A stretch of 64,000 nt of DNA from Todiramphus chloris collaris (lineage: Eukaryota > Chordata > Aves > Coraciiformes > Alcedinidae). This document shows positions 12,901 to 27,900 of the stretch, in pieces; within the stretch, counting starts at the first letter, position 1, and every line of letters begins with the position of its first letter. The notes beneath the pieces are model-generated. The model saw only the letters and a list, made by a program, of their open reading frames with translations. It was not told the origin of the DNA and made no database searches. The stretch lies in the NCBI GenBank assembly GCA_025345505.1, contig JANVCC010000261.1, positions 3,606,929-3,670,928 on the forward strand, given 5' to 3'. The position numbers and the translations under genes are program-made.

Positions 12901-15900
12901 TACAGAAGTGCCTCAGCAAAAGAGAGTAATGTAAACACCTTAGGGAAGGAAAAAAAAAAAAAAGTAGAAGCCTGCAGCGTTTTCCTGTTCTTCTCACAGT
13001 AATCTTGGCATCATTAATAAATATTACTCATGAAAAATATTGCTATAAGTGCTTAATTTGCATTTTTAGGTCATGTACTCTAATTTTGAATTCTGTTGCA
13101 CTGTAGAGTGCACTTTCTGGTCATCACGGCTCACATTAAATCATTAAAAGGCTATTCCTGCCTTCTGTATTACAGAAACTATGAAAAGCCAGGAATTAAA
13201 ATTCCTCAAAATTCTAAGTGTATCAAAACCAGGACCTCCATACCCTGGATTCCCTGACCATGGATCATAAGGGACACCACAGGTTCCTGAACAGAACCAT
13301 TTCATACTACATTCTGAAAAACAAAAAAGATGAGTTCCTGATACTGATTCCAACTCTAATACATTATTTACCATGATCTAGTAGCATATTCTCTGACTCA
13401 TCCCAGGTAAGCTTCAGACTGATAAAACCAACATTTGCATTAAATTCAACTCCAAACAATGGGTCTTGTTAATGTTTCCCAACATTCCCAATAGGACTAC
13501 TATAGGTTTAGGACTGTGGTCCATAGAAGAAACAAAACCACAAAAAAAACATTTAGTAGCTATTCAGTTCTACGTGATAATGCAGTTACTCACAACAATA
13601 AAGTACCTATGAAAACACAGAAAAATGAACAAAGAACCAGAAGACTCCAACCCAAGCTCTTTGCAAGTTCCATGAACTATTTTTTAGTGTATCTATCCCT
13701 ATGTAGTGAGTACATACCAGATTTCTGAGCCGCCTATCTTTGTTTACACATTGCCTACTCCGTGTATGGCTCTACTTCTCTGGGATTACTCAGCTACACT
13801 GAACAATCTGTGTCTTTATGCTGGCTTAAGAAGTCTTCTGCTTTACAGTCTCACAGCTGTTCCACTTTCTGAATGTTATCATATACTCAGCTGCTGGGCA
13901 TTTACTGTCTTTCCAAGCTAATTCATGAACACATATTTTTGTAATTATATACTAAATGAGTTCCAAAACAATTGGCAAAGAGGAATGAGGCAAATCCTTT
14001 AATAATACTGAAAATGTTACAAATGTCAATAGAACTGTTCCTAGCGAGGCTGAAACTAAACAGGATTTATTCTACAATTCTTAAAAAAGAAAGAAGAAAT
14101 AGAAAATTTGAATTCTTTTGGACAATCCAAAACTTTAGGCTAGTTTTTTAATTGCAAACTACAACTCTACGAGGCCAACATGTATTTAGGTAAACTATCC
14201 AATCCCAACATCACTCAAATAATATAAACTCAAAAACCTAATTCTGCTTCCAACTAGTTGTATTAACAGGTACATTTCAGCTTCTACCAATATTACACAT
14301 TTTCATTACAATTGTGTATATTTGGGTAAACCTCTTAGTGGCAGGGTAACTCAGAAATGTACACAGGGACCAGATTTTGTTTGAGAACAATTTTCTTGAC
14401 ACTGTCCAAAACAAATATTGACCAAAGCTGCTTGGGAGAAATGTGCGATCCTCTTAATAAACAAAACTCCTATTCAAATGGAAGAAGCATTTACATCACT
14501 GTCACAGTAGCATCTGCTGATTTCCACACAGCTTTGCCAGAAGGTTGGACAGCATCCTGTGTCACCTAATCTAGGTGATCCTGCTCTGGCAGGGGGGTTG
14601 GACTAGCTGAACTTTCAAGGTCTCTTCCAAACCCTAACATTCTGTGATGCTGTGATCCTGTGTGCACTGGTGATGTAAACATCAGTCTACAGAGGATTTC
14701 TTATTTAAGACACAAGTTTTTTGAACTTTGTAATAAGTGGAAATCAACTGTGTCAGTAAACTATGGTGAGATTGTGGAGATTTTTTTTTTCCTTTCTACT
14801 ACATACTATGGAAAATACTAAAAAAAAAAAAGCAGTCAATACCTGTAGAACATTAAGCAATCCCCACAGGCTTTTCACATTTACCTTTAAAGATCCATGA
14901 CATAAAAATTACAAGCTGGGGTTTGGTTTTTTTTTCTTTTAAGCAAAATCTAGGCCATATTTTAATACACAGATAATATGCAGAAATTCCTCCTACTCAT
15001 CATATCTGCAGAACATCTTTGTGAAATCTATCTTTACTACTTATGCAAATAGTATCATCATTAAAATGATAACCCACTAAGGGTTTTAATCCAATATAGT
15101 ATAAAGTGGTAGGAATAAGACCAGAACCATAATTTACTAATTCTCTCTAGGCTACCAACCAATTCTTGGAACCGCTATTTTATAATAAGAACTTTGGAGA
15201 GCAAAAAATGCATAAAACCATCTTTAAATGAAAGCAGAGAAATTTAATAGAAGACATTCTCTTGGATTTAGAAAAAAAAATAAAGGAGATTATGAGATTA
15301 TTTAGGGTGTACTATACTATAATATACACCATACACATGCATGTTCCATCACAGGTTTTCCTGACACATCCTTAGGCAAGTTTTTGATTTCCATTTGGTA
15401 ATCTCTAAAAGGACAGGTTATACTGGAATGACATGTTCTGGTGGTAAGAGCTGCCACAAATCATTCAGTGCTGGAAATAGGTCAGAGCTTCAGTCATAAA
15501 ATTAGTAACAAAATAAATGGGAACTCCAACACAACAGGTCAGGTTATAACATCCATATTTCTTATGTAGAATACTAAGATTTTGCTCGTGGCCTGCAGGT
15601 GTTATGGCATTCATTACTCTAGAAAAATAGAAGCAAGGCGTTAGAGCTATCCAACAGTGTATGACAACGCAAGTTCCAGCAGATAAACATAAGCTGAAAA
15701 AGTCTCATAAAATATGAAAGACTAAAGATTCTATCCATGTTATGTGAGGAAAAAAAAAAAAAAATAACATCAGCTATATTTACAGAACAAACCAAACTGT
15801 TCCATATCAAACAGCATGACTTCTAAAGTACCCAGCTATAACTTGAATAAAGATCACTAGAAATCCTCTTACAGATACATATTTTTCTTTTGCTAAAAAG

Positions 15901-18900
15901 CTTGTTAAAGCCAAGAAGCTTCAGATAGAAGCTTTTGCTTTTTTAACAACTAGTTTAAAAAAAAAACCCAAAAAACTAAGATTAAAATCAAAGTGAAATT
16001 GAAAGTGGAATTTTTTTTTTTTTCCTAGTAAGCTGTAACAACTGGACAGTAACTTGGAATGAAGGTTTCCAAATTTTGCAGGTCATGTGTGCTCCTCAAT
16101 AGGAGGAAATAATTCTAATCAAATTACTTGTTTTGAAGGATCTGGAGTTCTTTCTTTTCACAGTTATCATACTTTAATTTTTTTTTTTTTCATTATAGCA
16201 AAGAACTCGAAGGGTCTGAGGTCTCTACCTCTGTTACCAAAACAATAAAGCTGCTTTCTTATCTATTAAGTATATAAGAATCTCCTGCTCCTTCAGTCGA
16301 CCTGTTCCCGTTTCAAATTTACCAGAGTAAATGCTCTCACAATTGTGTTCTATATGAAATTTCTAACACATTTACTAAACAAGGATGGTTTTTATGTAGG
16401 CAATTTCTGAAAAGATCATTAGTAACAGTCAAAATACATATACATTACAAAACTAGACAACATCAGCTATTGCTCCTATTCCTGATGCTTGAACAGTGAC
16501 AGTCATCCAGTTGACACAGAATTTTTAATCCCATGCTTAATTTTTTAAAACTTTTATGACCAGAGATAGGTCTAAGATTGTTGAAAATGTGGCTTGAGTA
16601 TTTTGTCTGATTAAGCAGAGCCCCAGTTATAGAGGAAAAAATAAAGATCAGTCCCAGGAAAAGAGTTTGCTTACGCTAATCCCATTGCTAGGCTAGGGTC
16701 AAACACACAGCTTGTGGCAAATTTCACATTTACATATTCAATATAAAATTTGCTGTTGGCAAATATGACCTTAACATTTACTTTTCATGAATTGTCACAC
16801 TAATCAAGCACCAGCATTTAAATTCTCATGAAAAATGAAAACAGAAGGAACTTAAAGAGTATGAAATCAAATTTTAATTCTGAATTTTAATAAATATTCA
16901 TGTACAAGCCTACTCCTACTTGTTCAGTTCTGAATGTTATCAACTTCACAATGGCATAAATAATAATGCTTAGACAAATTTGTATTTGAAGTAATGTTTT
17001 AGGTCAATATATGTAGTTAACTGCTAAGTTTCTCAGCATCTCAGGATATAATCTCTGAGAAAGATATGGGAAAGGGAATGTGCTCAGTGGTAAAAGTTTT
17101 CAGCTGAGAAAACAAGTAAGAATATACTTTCAAGCCACTTAATGCAATAGCAACCTTCCTCCTGCAGAACAGTTGAACTCTATCTAGCTGAAGTTGAGAA
17201 AATTACTTTGTCCTTCATAAATATTTGTAAAAAAGAAAACCCCAATTTAGTAAAATACTTCAATTCTACTTTAAGGCGTATATATATATACATATTCTTT
17301 CTTTTTTTTTTTTTTTTTCCCTGGACTGGGATCCAACAAATCTATTATGTAACATGAAATTTTCACAAATAGCATTGCTTCAACATTTTTAGGATCATTT
17401 TCACCAGCATTTAATTTTAAGGATCTTGGCAAAACTGACTTTGGAGGTACTCATATTGGATATAAATTAACTGAAAGACATTTACAATTATTTTGGAATG
17501 AAAAGAGATTAACATGTAATTCCAAGGAAGTAAAAAAGCTAATTTCTATTTCAGCATAATGATGAAAATGAGTCAAAGTACAGGTTTAATCAGTTTATAA
17601 CATGAGGCTTTCATGACTTTCAAAGTTAAGCATAAATCTGATATACTCATCTGAAATGATCAGGCTACTTATCCCATTTCAACTCTTGCTGTACTTTTTC
17701 TTATTTTCCTAATTAGGCAATAACCCCATGGAAATCCATCCTTACCAGCTGTTAATTACCATCTGAGACTATAAAATCTTATAAAACCATAACTTACAGA
17801 CTGTTATACAGAGTGGAAGTGTTTTCTGAAGCAAAAATTGCAACATCAAGAATAGATAAAAACAAAATGCTTTGTGTAATTCTGTTACTTTGCTGCTGTG
17901 TATGTCAGACTATCAGAAATGAATACACAAACTACAGGTCTCATTTTTAGGCCCCTCAAACATTAATAATTCTGTTTTTATGATTTTCTCTGTGCTGCCA
18001 GTTTCTAGAAATATGAAAATAAGCAAAACGGTGTTGATGCTACATAACTCAAAGCTATCCAAGGAACATCTATACAGGACTATTCAAAAAGTACACTCTC
18101 TCTTAGATAACACTTCCTCTTAAGATATAAAGATTTTGGGTTTGATAACTTCTGGGATATTGAAAGCTGTCATCATAGCAGTAAAAGTAAAAATTTATAC
18201 TTCTTGGTATTTCCAAGTGTTCTAATTGTAAGAAAAATAATACTTTCTATCACAGATTTGCTATTACCATTGTTGTGCAGGTGATTCATTTTACACCTAA
18301 GCCTCACTCACTGATTGATGGAAAGATGCTTCATACAGTCTGTAAAAGCTTGTAATCTTTCACCGTGAAAGATGTTTAAACAAGTATTTTACCTGTTAAC
18401 ACTCGTTATGGTAAATGCTAGCTCTCACCAACACTTCTCTCTGCAATCAGTGATTCAGAAATAATATATTATAAGCAAAACTGCACAGGGGATTTTTGAA
18501 TGTGTTTTGCATTAGATTTTTCATGTAAATAGGACTGAACAAAAATAACCAAAAATCTTTAAGATGACTGAGATATGGGTAAGATTCTATGAAAGATGTC
18601 TGCCTATCCATTTAATATGTAAATACATAATGCTTAGAACAGTATAAGAAGGGAAAGCATTTCAGTACTTCAGAGAATCTAGAAATAGCCTCGGTACTTT
18701 CTACTGCACACCAACAGATTAAAATATGAGAGGTTTTTGATGTAGAGCGTTCCCTTGAACTTTTCTCTTATTGGGTCAGCGTAATTAGAACCTTTGAAAT
18801 ATCCTGAATCAGTACTGGCTTGACAAGGGCGTGTGAAGTGGAACAGAGCTATGTACATTTGCTAGACCTCATTTAAAGATATATGTCATTATCCTGGTAA

Positions 18901-21900
18901 CGCTGTTTCAGCCTCAGCAGTGACTGTTTCCCATCTTGCTCAGAAAAGAACTAACGGCACAGGGAGGCAACAACTCCTGCAGGTCTCTGCACTAAAAGCT
19001 AAAGAACAGGTAACCTTTGTAATTTTTAATGAAGAGCTTTGTCCCTCTGCAACCACACCTGCAACAAAAGTTCTTCTCATGATCTGTGAGCCTCTTGCTA
19101 CTGCAAGCTGTTTTACTGGCAAAACAGCTGAAGGGCAACATGTAGTAGTACCAAACTCAACTTGTAGAAAGACACCAGGACTATCAGGGCAAAAGAAAAA
19201 AAGTATACATCTAGAAATAGGCCCAGTGCTGACAAACAGATACCAAAACACCAGTACCATACTGTACCATACTAGTGGTTGAGAAGTATGGGGTGGGCCA
19301 TCTTGAAACCTCCATGTATCTGGCTGGAACAGTCCAACACTGGATACTATTGAAAAATATATAGAGTCCAGTCTCCTTTCCTCTTCCTCCTCCACCGAAC
19401 AAACTGTCAAAAGACAAAGACCCATTGTAGAGGAAAAAAAAAAAAAAAAAAAAGACCTAACAATATGTACAGGTGTTAGATAACCTCTGGATAAAAGGTT
19501 TCTTCCTGGCACTCATCTGATTTTACTATAGCCAGAATAATGACAATGGTGAAGAATTAAATCAGGTATTGTAACTGCTGGAAAAATGTTAGAAGACTAT
19601 GTGAGTGCACATATGCACTTCTTTGAGCACACCTCTTATTTACAACTCCTTCCAGCTAGCTAAATCAGTACACATGCTCTGTTTTGTGCAACGGGCTCTC
19701 TTGGGCCCGTGTCAAGCCATAAGAAATAAAGAGGTTGCCTGGTAGAGGTGAACATTTGCTTTCAGTCTATATCACATGGTTGTTACCCATTTAAAGAAAA
19801 TGATGTTGTTGCCAGTTGGACAGTATTTTCTAGTCCTTAGTGGTAAATGAATTTTTTCTGTTATAGTGGCCAGAGAAGATAATTTTCATGACTATAGAAG
19901 GTTTTGCTTTTTCCTACATTAAATTTGAGTGCTTTCTGAACATTTATTTTGTCTGCCTTTTGAAGGTTTTTGATGCTCTCTATGCTATTCTTATCTCGTC
20001 TCACTAGATTATTATGGAGTAGCTAGTCCAAGTAGAACAATAGACTCAAACACCCAGCCAAAGTGGACTATGTTTTTTGAAATACAACCACACAGAAACA
20101 GATTTAAAATAACTAGGACTCTGGTGTTCCAGAGAGCCAGCTCCTTTTCCTGTTTTTTCATTATTGTAGAGTATTATGTCTACGCACAGCAAAGAAAAAA
20201 TGGAGTCCCTGTACCAAAGTCAAACTGAGGTATAGCTCCAAAACTGGAAGATGCTATGCAGAATGAAGTCTTTCAAAAACTCTTCTGGAGGGACAAATGC
20301 AAACACAAAGAAAAATGAAAATATTTCTCTTTGCTTCCTAAGGAAGGAAATATTTTACAGTAAAATATCAGTATAAACAAGGTCACAAACAAAGCATGTC
20401 TGATGGTATACACTTAAAATCCACTGCTCAATTGTCTCATTTCTTTGCAGCTTTCAGCTTTAATAGAGCTGCATGAAAAAGGAGGGACCAATGGCAGTTA
20501 CTTGAAGGATGTTGCACTGTAACTGGTGATTCAATATTTCACTTTATCCCACTAAACCCTAATGGATTTTTGCTTTGAGGACTGTAGCCATATAATAAAG
20601 AAATAACAATATTAATCACATAGGCTTGGTATTAGTCATGACAGAATATTCTACTCCCTTCTATTAAAACTGAGTAGTACTGATGAGCAGTTTTAAAAGA
20701 TGAAATCTTAGTAAAATGACTAATAAATCTACAGGTATCCTGAGAAAATGAAATGAAAATATAAATTAGGAAGACAAGCAACATGTGCTGCTGTTAACCT
20801 ATTTTAAGAGTCTAACATCACAGTACTTGAATAAATTCAAGACTTTATGGAGTTTGGCACAAAAAAAAAAAAAAATATTTAAACACTACAGAACCCACAG
20901 CTAAAACCTTATTAGAAAATAATCTGAATACATGTTAAGAATATTGCTCCAGGATATATCCAAAGAGTTTCCACCAGACAGGAAAAGAACAATAAACTAT
21001 TTACACCTGCTATGTTCTTTTCCACTTGATGGACTCTTATTTCAAATCAATGCTGAAATATTTGACAGATTGTTATTAGCTCCAAATTTCATGAGCAATA
21101 AGGACATTGTAAATACATGGTAACAGATGTTTTCATTAATTGCACCAGGGTAGCTAAGGTGACATTAGCACTTTTTTTATTACCCAAGTCTCAAATAGAA
21201 AACAGCATCTGTACAGGAAAAGTAGTAACTTGTTCTCCTCTTACAAAGGAAATATTGGATTTCCAAAAAGTTTACATTTCAAAAGTTACAAATTGCAGAT
21301 TGATTACAGTCTTCTCTTAGAAGTGCTGAGTATGCGGCTTGAATATTTACAGTCGCCACTGAGTCTAGAAGGGAAAGGATTAAGTGGCTGTGCTACAAGA
21401 TGTAGAGTACAGGATCTCTGCCACATAATATGAGAAGGTGCTAATCTGTGTTTGCAGGTTGCTGTTATAACGAGCACAGCACAATATTAATGTAGGGATC
21501 CTTTTCTAGAATAGATTTCATATAATTCAAAGTGCTAAACCTGATAATAGTCTATGCCTCTATTTCACAGTTAAGGAAATAAAGAGAACATAAAACCATA
21601 ATTTACCAGAAGACATATCTGCAAAGTCAAGATGGAGTGAGATTGCAGATCGTTTGGATTCCAGTCCTGTCTTACAAATACAATATGCTTGTTCTTCTGC
21701 TTAAAAACATGTATGAAAAACATTACCAAAACTATGCATAATGGCATTTAAAAATAAGCTCGCATGAAACCACAGTTTTAAAACAAAGAATCAGAGTAAG
21801 AATTTCATCAGATACACAATTGCATTTAAGCAGCTACAATCCCTAACTGTCCGTTTCAGACAACACATAACTCATGGAGAGCAGCACAGCTACAGCCCTG

Positions 21901-24900
21901 CTATGAGTACAGAGAAAAAGGAGAAGTAAAAGATACAATGCAGTGCATGTGGACATCCTATGTCAGGTCATTCTGCTGGAAAAGATGTGAAAAACACTGC
22001 TGGTGTCCAAATTGAATCACGGTGCTACATATTGCAGATGCCTTGATATCTATCTAACTCTACATGAGTTTTTCTTGTTGCCTTTCAAGGAATGCACTGG
22101 AGTCACTGTAACTGGACTCTCAAACATATAAGCTATCATTTCTCCTTAGAAACATTCCCTGAATTTTCCCCAAGTATAAGAAATAAAAAGTTATTTCATA
22201 TCCATATTCCTTTAATTCTATTTATATTTCCCAAGAGAAATATCCACCAAAAAATGTCCATATGTGCCACAGGAACAGCATTACATTTGTGATTGCCTAT
22301 CTGGACAATAAATGGAGGTAAAGGCTAAAGATACATTCCATTCCAGATTACAAATATATTAGTTTCCAGTCTTATGAATAATCATATCCACCGTGAGCCC
22401 TTAAAAGTCTGGGTGTGTGGAATGACAAGTTATGCACTGTTGGACCAGACAGAAGCCTAATCTCAAAGGTCTGTTTATGTACAACCCTAATTTCAGCCTT
22501 TAAAAAAATCTTGTCAAAGAAGAGTGTACTGGAAAAGGAATAATTAACAAATCCAGACTAGAAAAAGAGTACAAACTCATGTAAATTAACAGATACAATG
22601 GACTCTCCTTACCTCTACATTCAAGTTCACACTGCATTTTTGGAGTCAAATTGCCAGTATGATGTTGAGAGGTATTTTTTTAAGAGAAGTGCCAGATTTT
22701 TTTTAATCTCAAGTTCCTTCCATACTGATACTTCACCACAGAGAGCATATGTTTATTGCACCATAGGAGAGGACTAAGATGTTACGCTGTACTCAGATGG
22801 CATTCGTTACAACCCAAGGCAAACGACAAGCTGACATTGAGACTTCAATAGAAGCTCAAGTGCTTTCATAGTATGAATAACATTCTCACCTTCTGTCAGC
22901 AGATTACTAAACTCAAAATGAAGTGATTCACCGAAAGCTAAAAATAAATAAATAAAAAATCAGTAAGGAACTCTGTAGAGGCCTCCAATAAGGTACACTG
23001 AGGACTGACTGGACCTACCCATCCTGTTTTATAACAGTCGTTTTCTCTAGCTACCTATCTGCCTATCTATGCAGATACCTAAGCATCTACCTGTCTATTT
23101 GTCAGATTCAGGCTTCAGATTATAGTATATTTTATGGGTAACAGGATCTGTGCATCACTGAATACTGTACCACCAGCTCTAATAACTAATGGAAGACAAT
23201 AAAAACAAAGCATTAAGCCAACTACATTCATTGTACACCGGGGAAAAATTCTCCCTGCTGTGAAAGATAACACTAAATTGATTAGACTACTTCAGAATTC
23301 AAATAGTCTTATATGCATAGTACAGTTATCAGTAACACTGGCTGACGTACCTGGGACAACTCATCATCAGTGAAATACAATAGGCTGTAGAGATTATGCC
23401 ACAGGTCTTTTCATTGCAGAGCTATGAAGATATGACATATGCTTAAAGTGTTCCTGCAAGTAGTGGAAAGTTTTGGATCTCAAAGAAGAACGATCACTCC
23501 CATGATGCACACAGCAGATACAAGTCTGAATTTTCTGTGGGCACCTTCAGCTTTACACAGTGAGAAAAATTCCACACGGGTTTACAATGAATATTTTCTA
23601 AGACATAAAGACAACCCAAAGCACTAATCTCAAATAATATGATACTTGCTAAGTCTTAATTACAGAAAAAATGAGAAAGAAACAAAGCTCCAAGTTCCTG
23701 GACCTTGCATAGCCATTTGAAAAGTACCTAGATGCAGGAAGGATTGAAAATTAAGTTTCCATCACTCAACTCCCTGCTGTGAGCAACTATGCTTCACACA
23801 CTTACTATCTTCTCTATTATCTTGACATCAGAGCTATAGATTTGTATTTGATAAAAATCCTGCAAGAGAGAAGTGCTAGAACAACACAAACTGCAAGGGG
23901 AATAGTGCAGACACAATCCCACCTATTACTGCTGCTGGTTGCCCAGTTAATGCCCTTTGCTCAGGACTATGCCTAAACCCACAGATTGCTGTAAAATATA
24001 TAACCATATCTATCACTAGTATGACAGGCTTTACAACAAATTTACTCTACAAAGATACAACATATTAAAGTGAATGCTTCTAAAAAAAATTAGATTATCA
24101 AAGTTCATTTACTTTGGGGTTTATATTTATTTTATATTTTATATAACTCCTCTGCATATTTTGGTTTATAAAACGTCATATGGACATTTGTAATCATATG
24201 GACATATGTAATCATATGGACATTTTATCTTATTTAAATATTGATCAATATTTACTATAAATTCTGAAGAATTATTCTTAGGATAAAAACTTAAAATTAA
24301 TCTGTTCCTTGAACTCCTAGAACACTTTCACACATACAAATGCGCATTCAAAACTGGTAGCATAGATTTCTTTTATTCAGAGAGAATTATCTATAAGGAC
24401 TTTGAGAAGCAGATTATGTTGTACAAACAAGGTATAAAACAAATTTAACATGATGACAGTTGCTACTCTATGTCAATCTGCACCTCTAAGCTTTTCAAAA
24501 TCTTTTTTATTCCGTGCAAGTGCTTAAACTTGATCATAAATAGCCAACAGATTTATGTATAATTATAATGGTTAAGAGATTAGCTCAGAAAAAAAAGACA
24601 AAGAATTCCTAGTGTTCTTACCAGTGTTACAAGTGCATTTTAGTCTTACTTTTAATAATATCTTTTTCTGATGTCTTGAAATTCTAACAGCCCATTTACC
24701 ATATTAAAGCATATTAAACCAAACAACTGTGATAAGCTTATAAAAGATTAAAATCTGATCACTGTTGCACAGACAAAGCTGAGAAGTATTATAAATACAA
24801 CTATTACCCTGATTGCCTTGAAGATGGTATGACAAAGACCCTGAAGAATGAAGCATGATTTACTGCACAGACTTCCAACGGAACCAGTGCATGAAAGCAC

Positions 24901-27900
24901 TCTGAGGAACAGTGCAGTGATCTGATCCATTCAGTCTGCACTAACCTGATCATCAGAACTTAATCTCTATTAACTTTAGCTTTCTGTAGCTGAATGGCAC
25001 ACATTCAATGATCTGTCATATAAAAGAATGCTGTATGAAATACAGAGCATTGGCAAAGAAATTTTAGAAAAGTAATCTTCCAAATATAACATCACTACAT
25101 TATTCTAGTAATAAAGGTACAGGTTCTATGGAGCATCACAGGAATTAAAGATAATTTCACCAGTAATCTCCTAATTTCTGGCATTCTTTTCCAAAATAAA
25201 GGGTTTCTGACTTCTGAAAGTACTTAAGAGTCAAAAAGTCAAATATAACAAAAGCAGATGATATGTTTAGCAAAGCTGACTTACCAAGGGAACCAGCATA
25301 TTACTGAGCTCTCAAATAAATGTTTGTGGCCTTAATACACTGTTATTTCAAACCCAAACTGATAACAGCTTAACTGAAAAAGAAGAGCACCCTCATAAGT
25401 AACAGCCAGCAAATGAAAGGCAGACCAGTAGTTTTGTTTCAATTTTTAAACAGGATTAAACCCAACCAAAGAACACATCTCCAACACAGAGCAAATTACA
25501 ACTTTTGAAATTAAAATGACCTCACACAGATAGAAAGGTGCTCACATTGCTGAAATTTGATAGCTATAATTCAGAAGAAGAAACGTTGGAATATGTACAG
25601 CTAAAATCTGCATAATAAAATAATCATCTTTAATGTAGAAAAGCATATCTGGAAACAGCAATTACAACAAATTTATGATGAGGAGATTGCACTAAGATCT
25701 TAGCTGCTTGTGATGCTAGACGGTACAGTCATATTTGTTTAGCAATATCAACAATACAACTGATACCAGTGCATTGCTATCAGTGGAAACTATCATCTCA
25801 ATAACTACAAAAGACAAAAAGTAGACTAAAAAACAGGAAAGCTCACCACTTCTTCATGCCTGCATTTTCTCACATTAATTCCATTAATCTGTTATTAAAA
25901 AGATAAAGAGAAGACTTACTCTACATTTCATAAGTATAGATTTCATTTCACTTTTCTATATAAACAAAAGAACTTGCAATTTTACTCACCTGTAGAATTG
26001 CATCTCCTATAAAGAGCAAACCTGAAAGTTCCGCTGAAAACAGAAAGCATATTTTTCACTCAATTTATACAAAACATCTTACATATTGTGTACGTATTCC
26101 TATTTAATGTTTTACACAATCTTTTGAACATTTAAACAAAAAAAAAACTAGGGAAATTCCAACATATAACTTCTAAATAATTTGGAGGGTTTTTTTTTTT
26201 AATCTCAAAATACTGGCATATCAATGCTACAATGAAGGAGACTACCCAGCCCAAGTACAAGACTATGAAACAATGTCCATCAGTCACTAGCACCTGCAAG
26301 GCTGTTGTGGTGAGGTATGGCATAATTTTTTGAATAGAAAATGACTGCAGGACTATGCCCTATTTGCCTGTGAGGGATTGTTTCTTAGAAACTCTGTGGA
26401 AAAAGCAGCATGGAGACTCCAGAGCTACTTAGGAATGACAAATTTAACTTGTAAGCTTTTACCAGAGATACTGTAGATCCTGCATCTTTGATAAACTCAG
26501 TGGGGTATTTAGGCTGAATAACGCTATAGGCTGACGAGCTAGACAATGAGTATATAGTACAAAATTACCAAACAAACCGAGTTTGGTATTTAAAACAAAG
26601 CTACATCCTATAAACCACAAAGGAATTTACAAAATCTAATTCTACCGTTGCAAGTTTTAAATATTGTGTTGTACAGAGCTATCTCATGTAACCATACTTT
26701 ATAAATACACATCGGAAATATAACAAAGATCACTTAGGTGTCTATAAAGAAATAAATAATCCCTAACATGAGAGCAGGTTATATGGGATTATTTATCTAT
26801 AGTATTCCAAAATATCACAGAAGACACCGTCTAGAAAAGACTAGATTTGGACTCAATCCAGAAACTTCATTATTTACATGAGTTGTAAAACTAGAATCAA
26901 TATTAATATAAATGATTATATGTAAGTATGGGCTTGAAGGACTGGTCTTATCAGCTAGATGTAACAAAGGGTGCTTAAATTATTGGAGAAGAGACATTCC
27001 GATTTATTTTTTTATTAACTAAATGCATATCCCAATGTTAATCTTCAGCCACTGGGCTTGCATGTACCAACACTTCATATATGACCCAATGTGCTAGCCT
27101 AAGCACCTTATGTGCATCACTGGGTTTAAGAATTGCATCGAGCATCACATTCTTGCTTAGAGGTCCAAAGAAAACAGCTGGAGACAATTGGGAGGAGGGT
27201 AGAACCAAGCCTGCAGAGTTTAGAGGTACAGGCTCTAGGTCAAACAGCATTTTCTGTATCAGAGATCTGTAGTACAGACACATGGAATGACACTTTCTAC
27301 ACCAGAAGACAATCATCTCCTACACAAGAGATGTCCCTCAAAACTAGCTCTCTAAAAATCAGCAGTGTTTTTATAGAAAGCAGTAATGGAGATTATATCT
27401 CAGCTATGTATTGAGGTTAGAAATAATGCATCTGCCACTGCAGCAAAAAAGTAACTACAAAAATAAAAGAAAACAGTGTGCACTTTTGTGTGCTCAATTA
27501 AACTGAAGTCTATCTTTCTTATTTTTCCTGCAGTGCTTAATAGCATTTTAATAGCTAGTGTAGGCAATATATGCCACATTATTATGTATTACATACTTAA
27601 ATGTATCCTGAAAAGAATGGAGTCACAAGTATAACTTCTTAAGGTTAACCTTATTGCCTTCCTTAGGGGCTCATTCTGTGCTTCTCTATAACCTCCCTCC
27701 ACACAACTTTCACATCCACCTTTCAGGGTTGGCTCCCAGTTCTCAACAGGCTGATTCCCCCATACCTCCATTTATCTGTGTGGGCGAATATGAGATTTCT
27801 TTTTTTTTATGCTGGCACATTTAATTGTTCAGAAGCAACATCCAAGAATTACAACATTACAGATGGAGGGAAATGCTTCCAAGTTTACATTTCTGACCTT

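Larger units (their letters stand above)
5478..25846 (-). other. SNTG1: SNTG1 intron of 20,369 bp, largest in the window
   Basis: The intron splits the PDZ helix alpha-B between Val121 and Val122. It contains CR1 copies at 6339-6824, 7482-7560, 12587-12738 and 14541-14661, a MIR-like SINE at 21555-21675, an A35 run at 9874-9908, an 18-bp tandem repeat at 24176-24227, and a dual-strand open region at 18920-19512. I recognise no other exon. The rest is AT-rich unique DNA with homopolymer tracts. Confidence 0.9.

Noticed and set aside
19681-19760. Possible LTR end (hairpin and AATAAA)
   Set aside because: No paired terminal repeat, primer-binding site or retroviral protein motif was seen nearby. 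It is kept only as a hairpin observation.
23041-23100. Apparent CTAT/ATCT tetranucleotide array
   Set aside because: The units are too degenerate to call a microsatellite with confidence.
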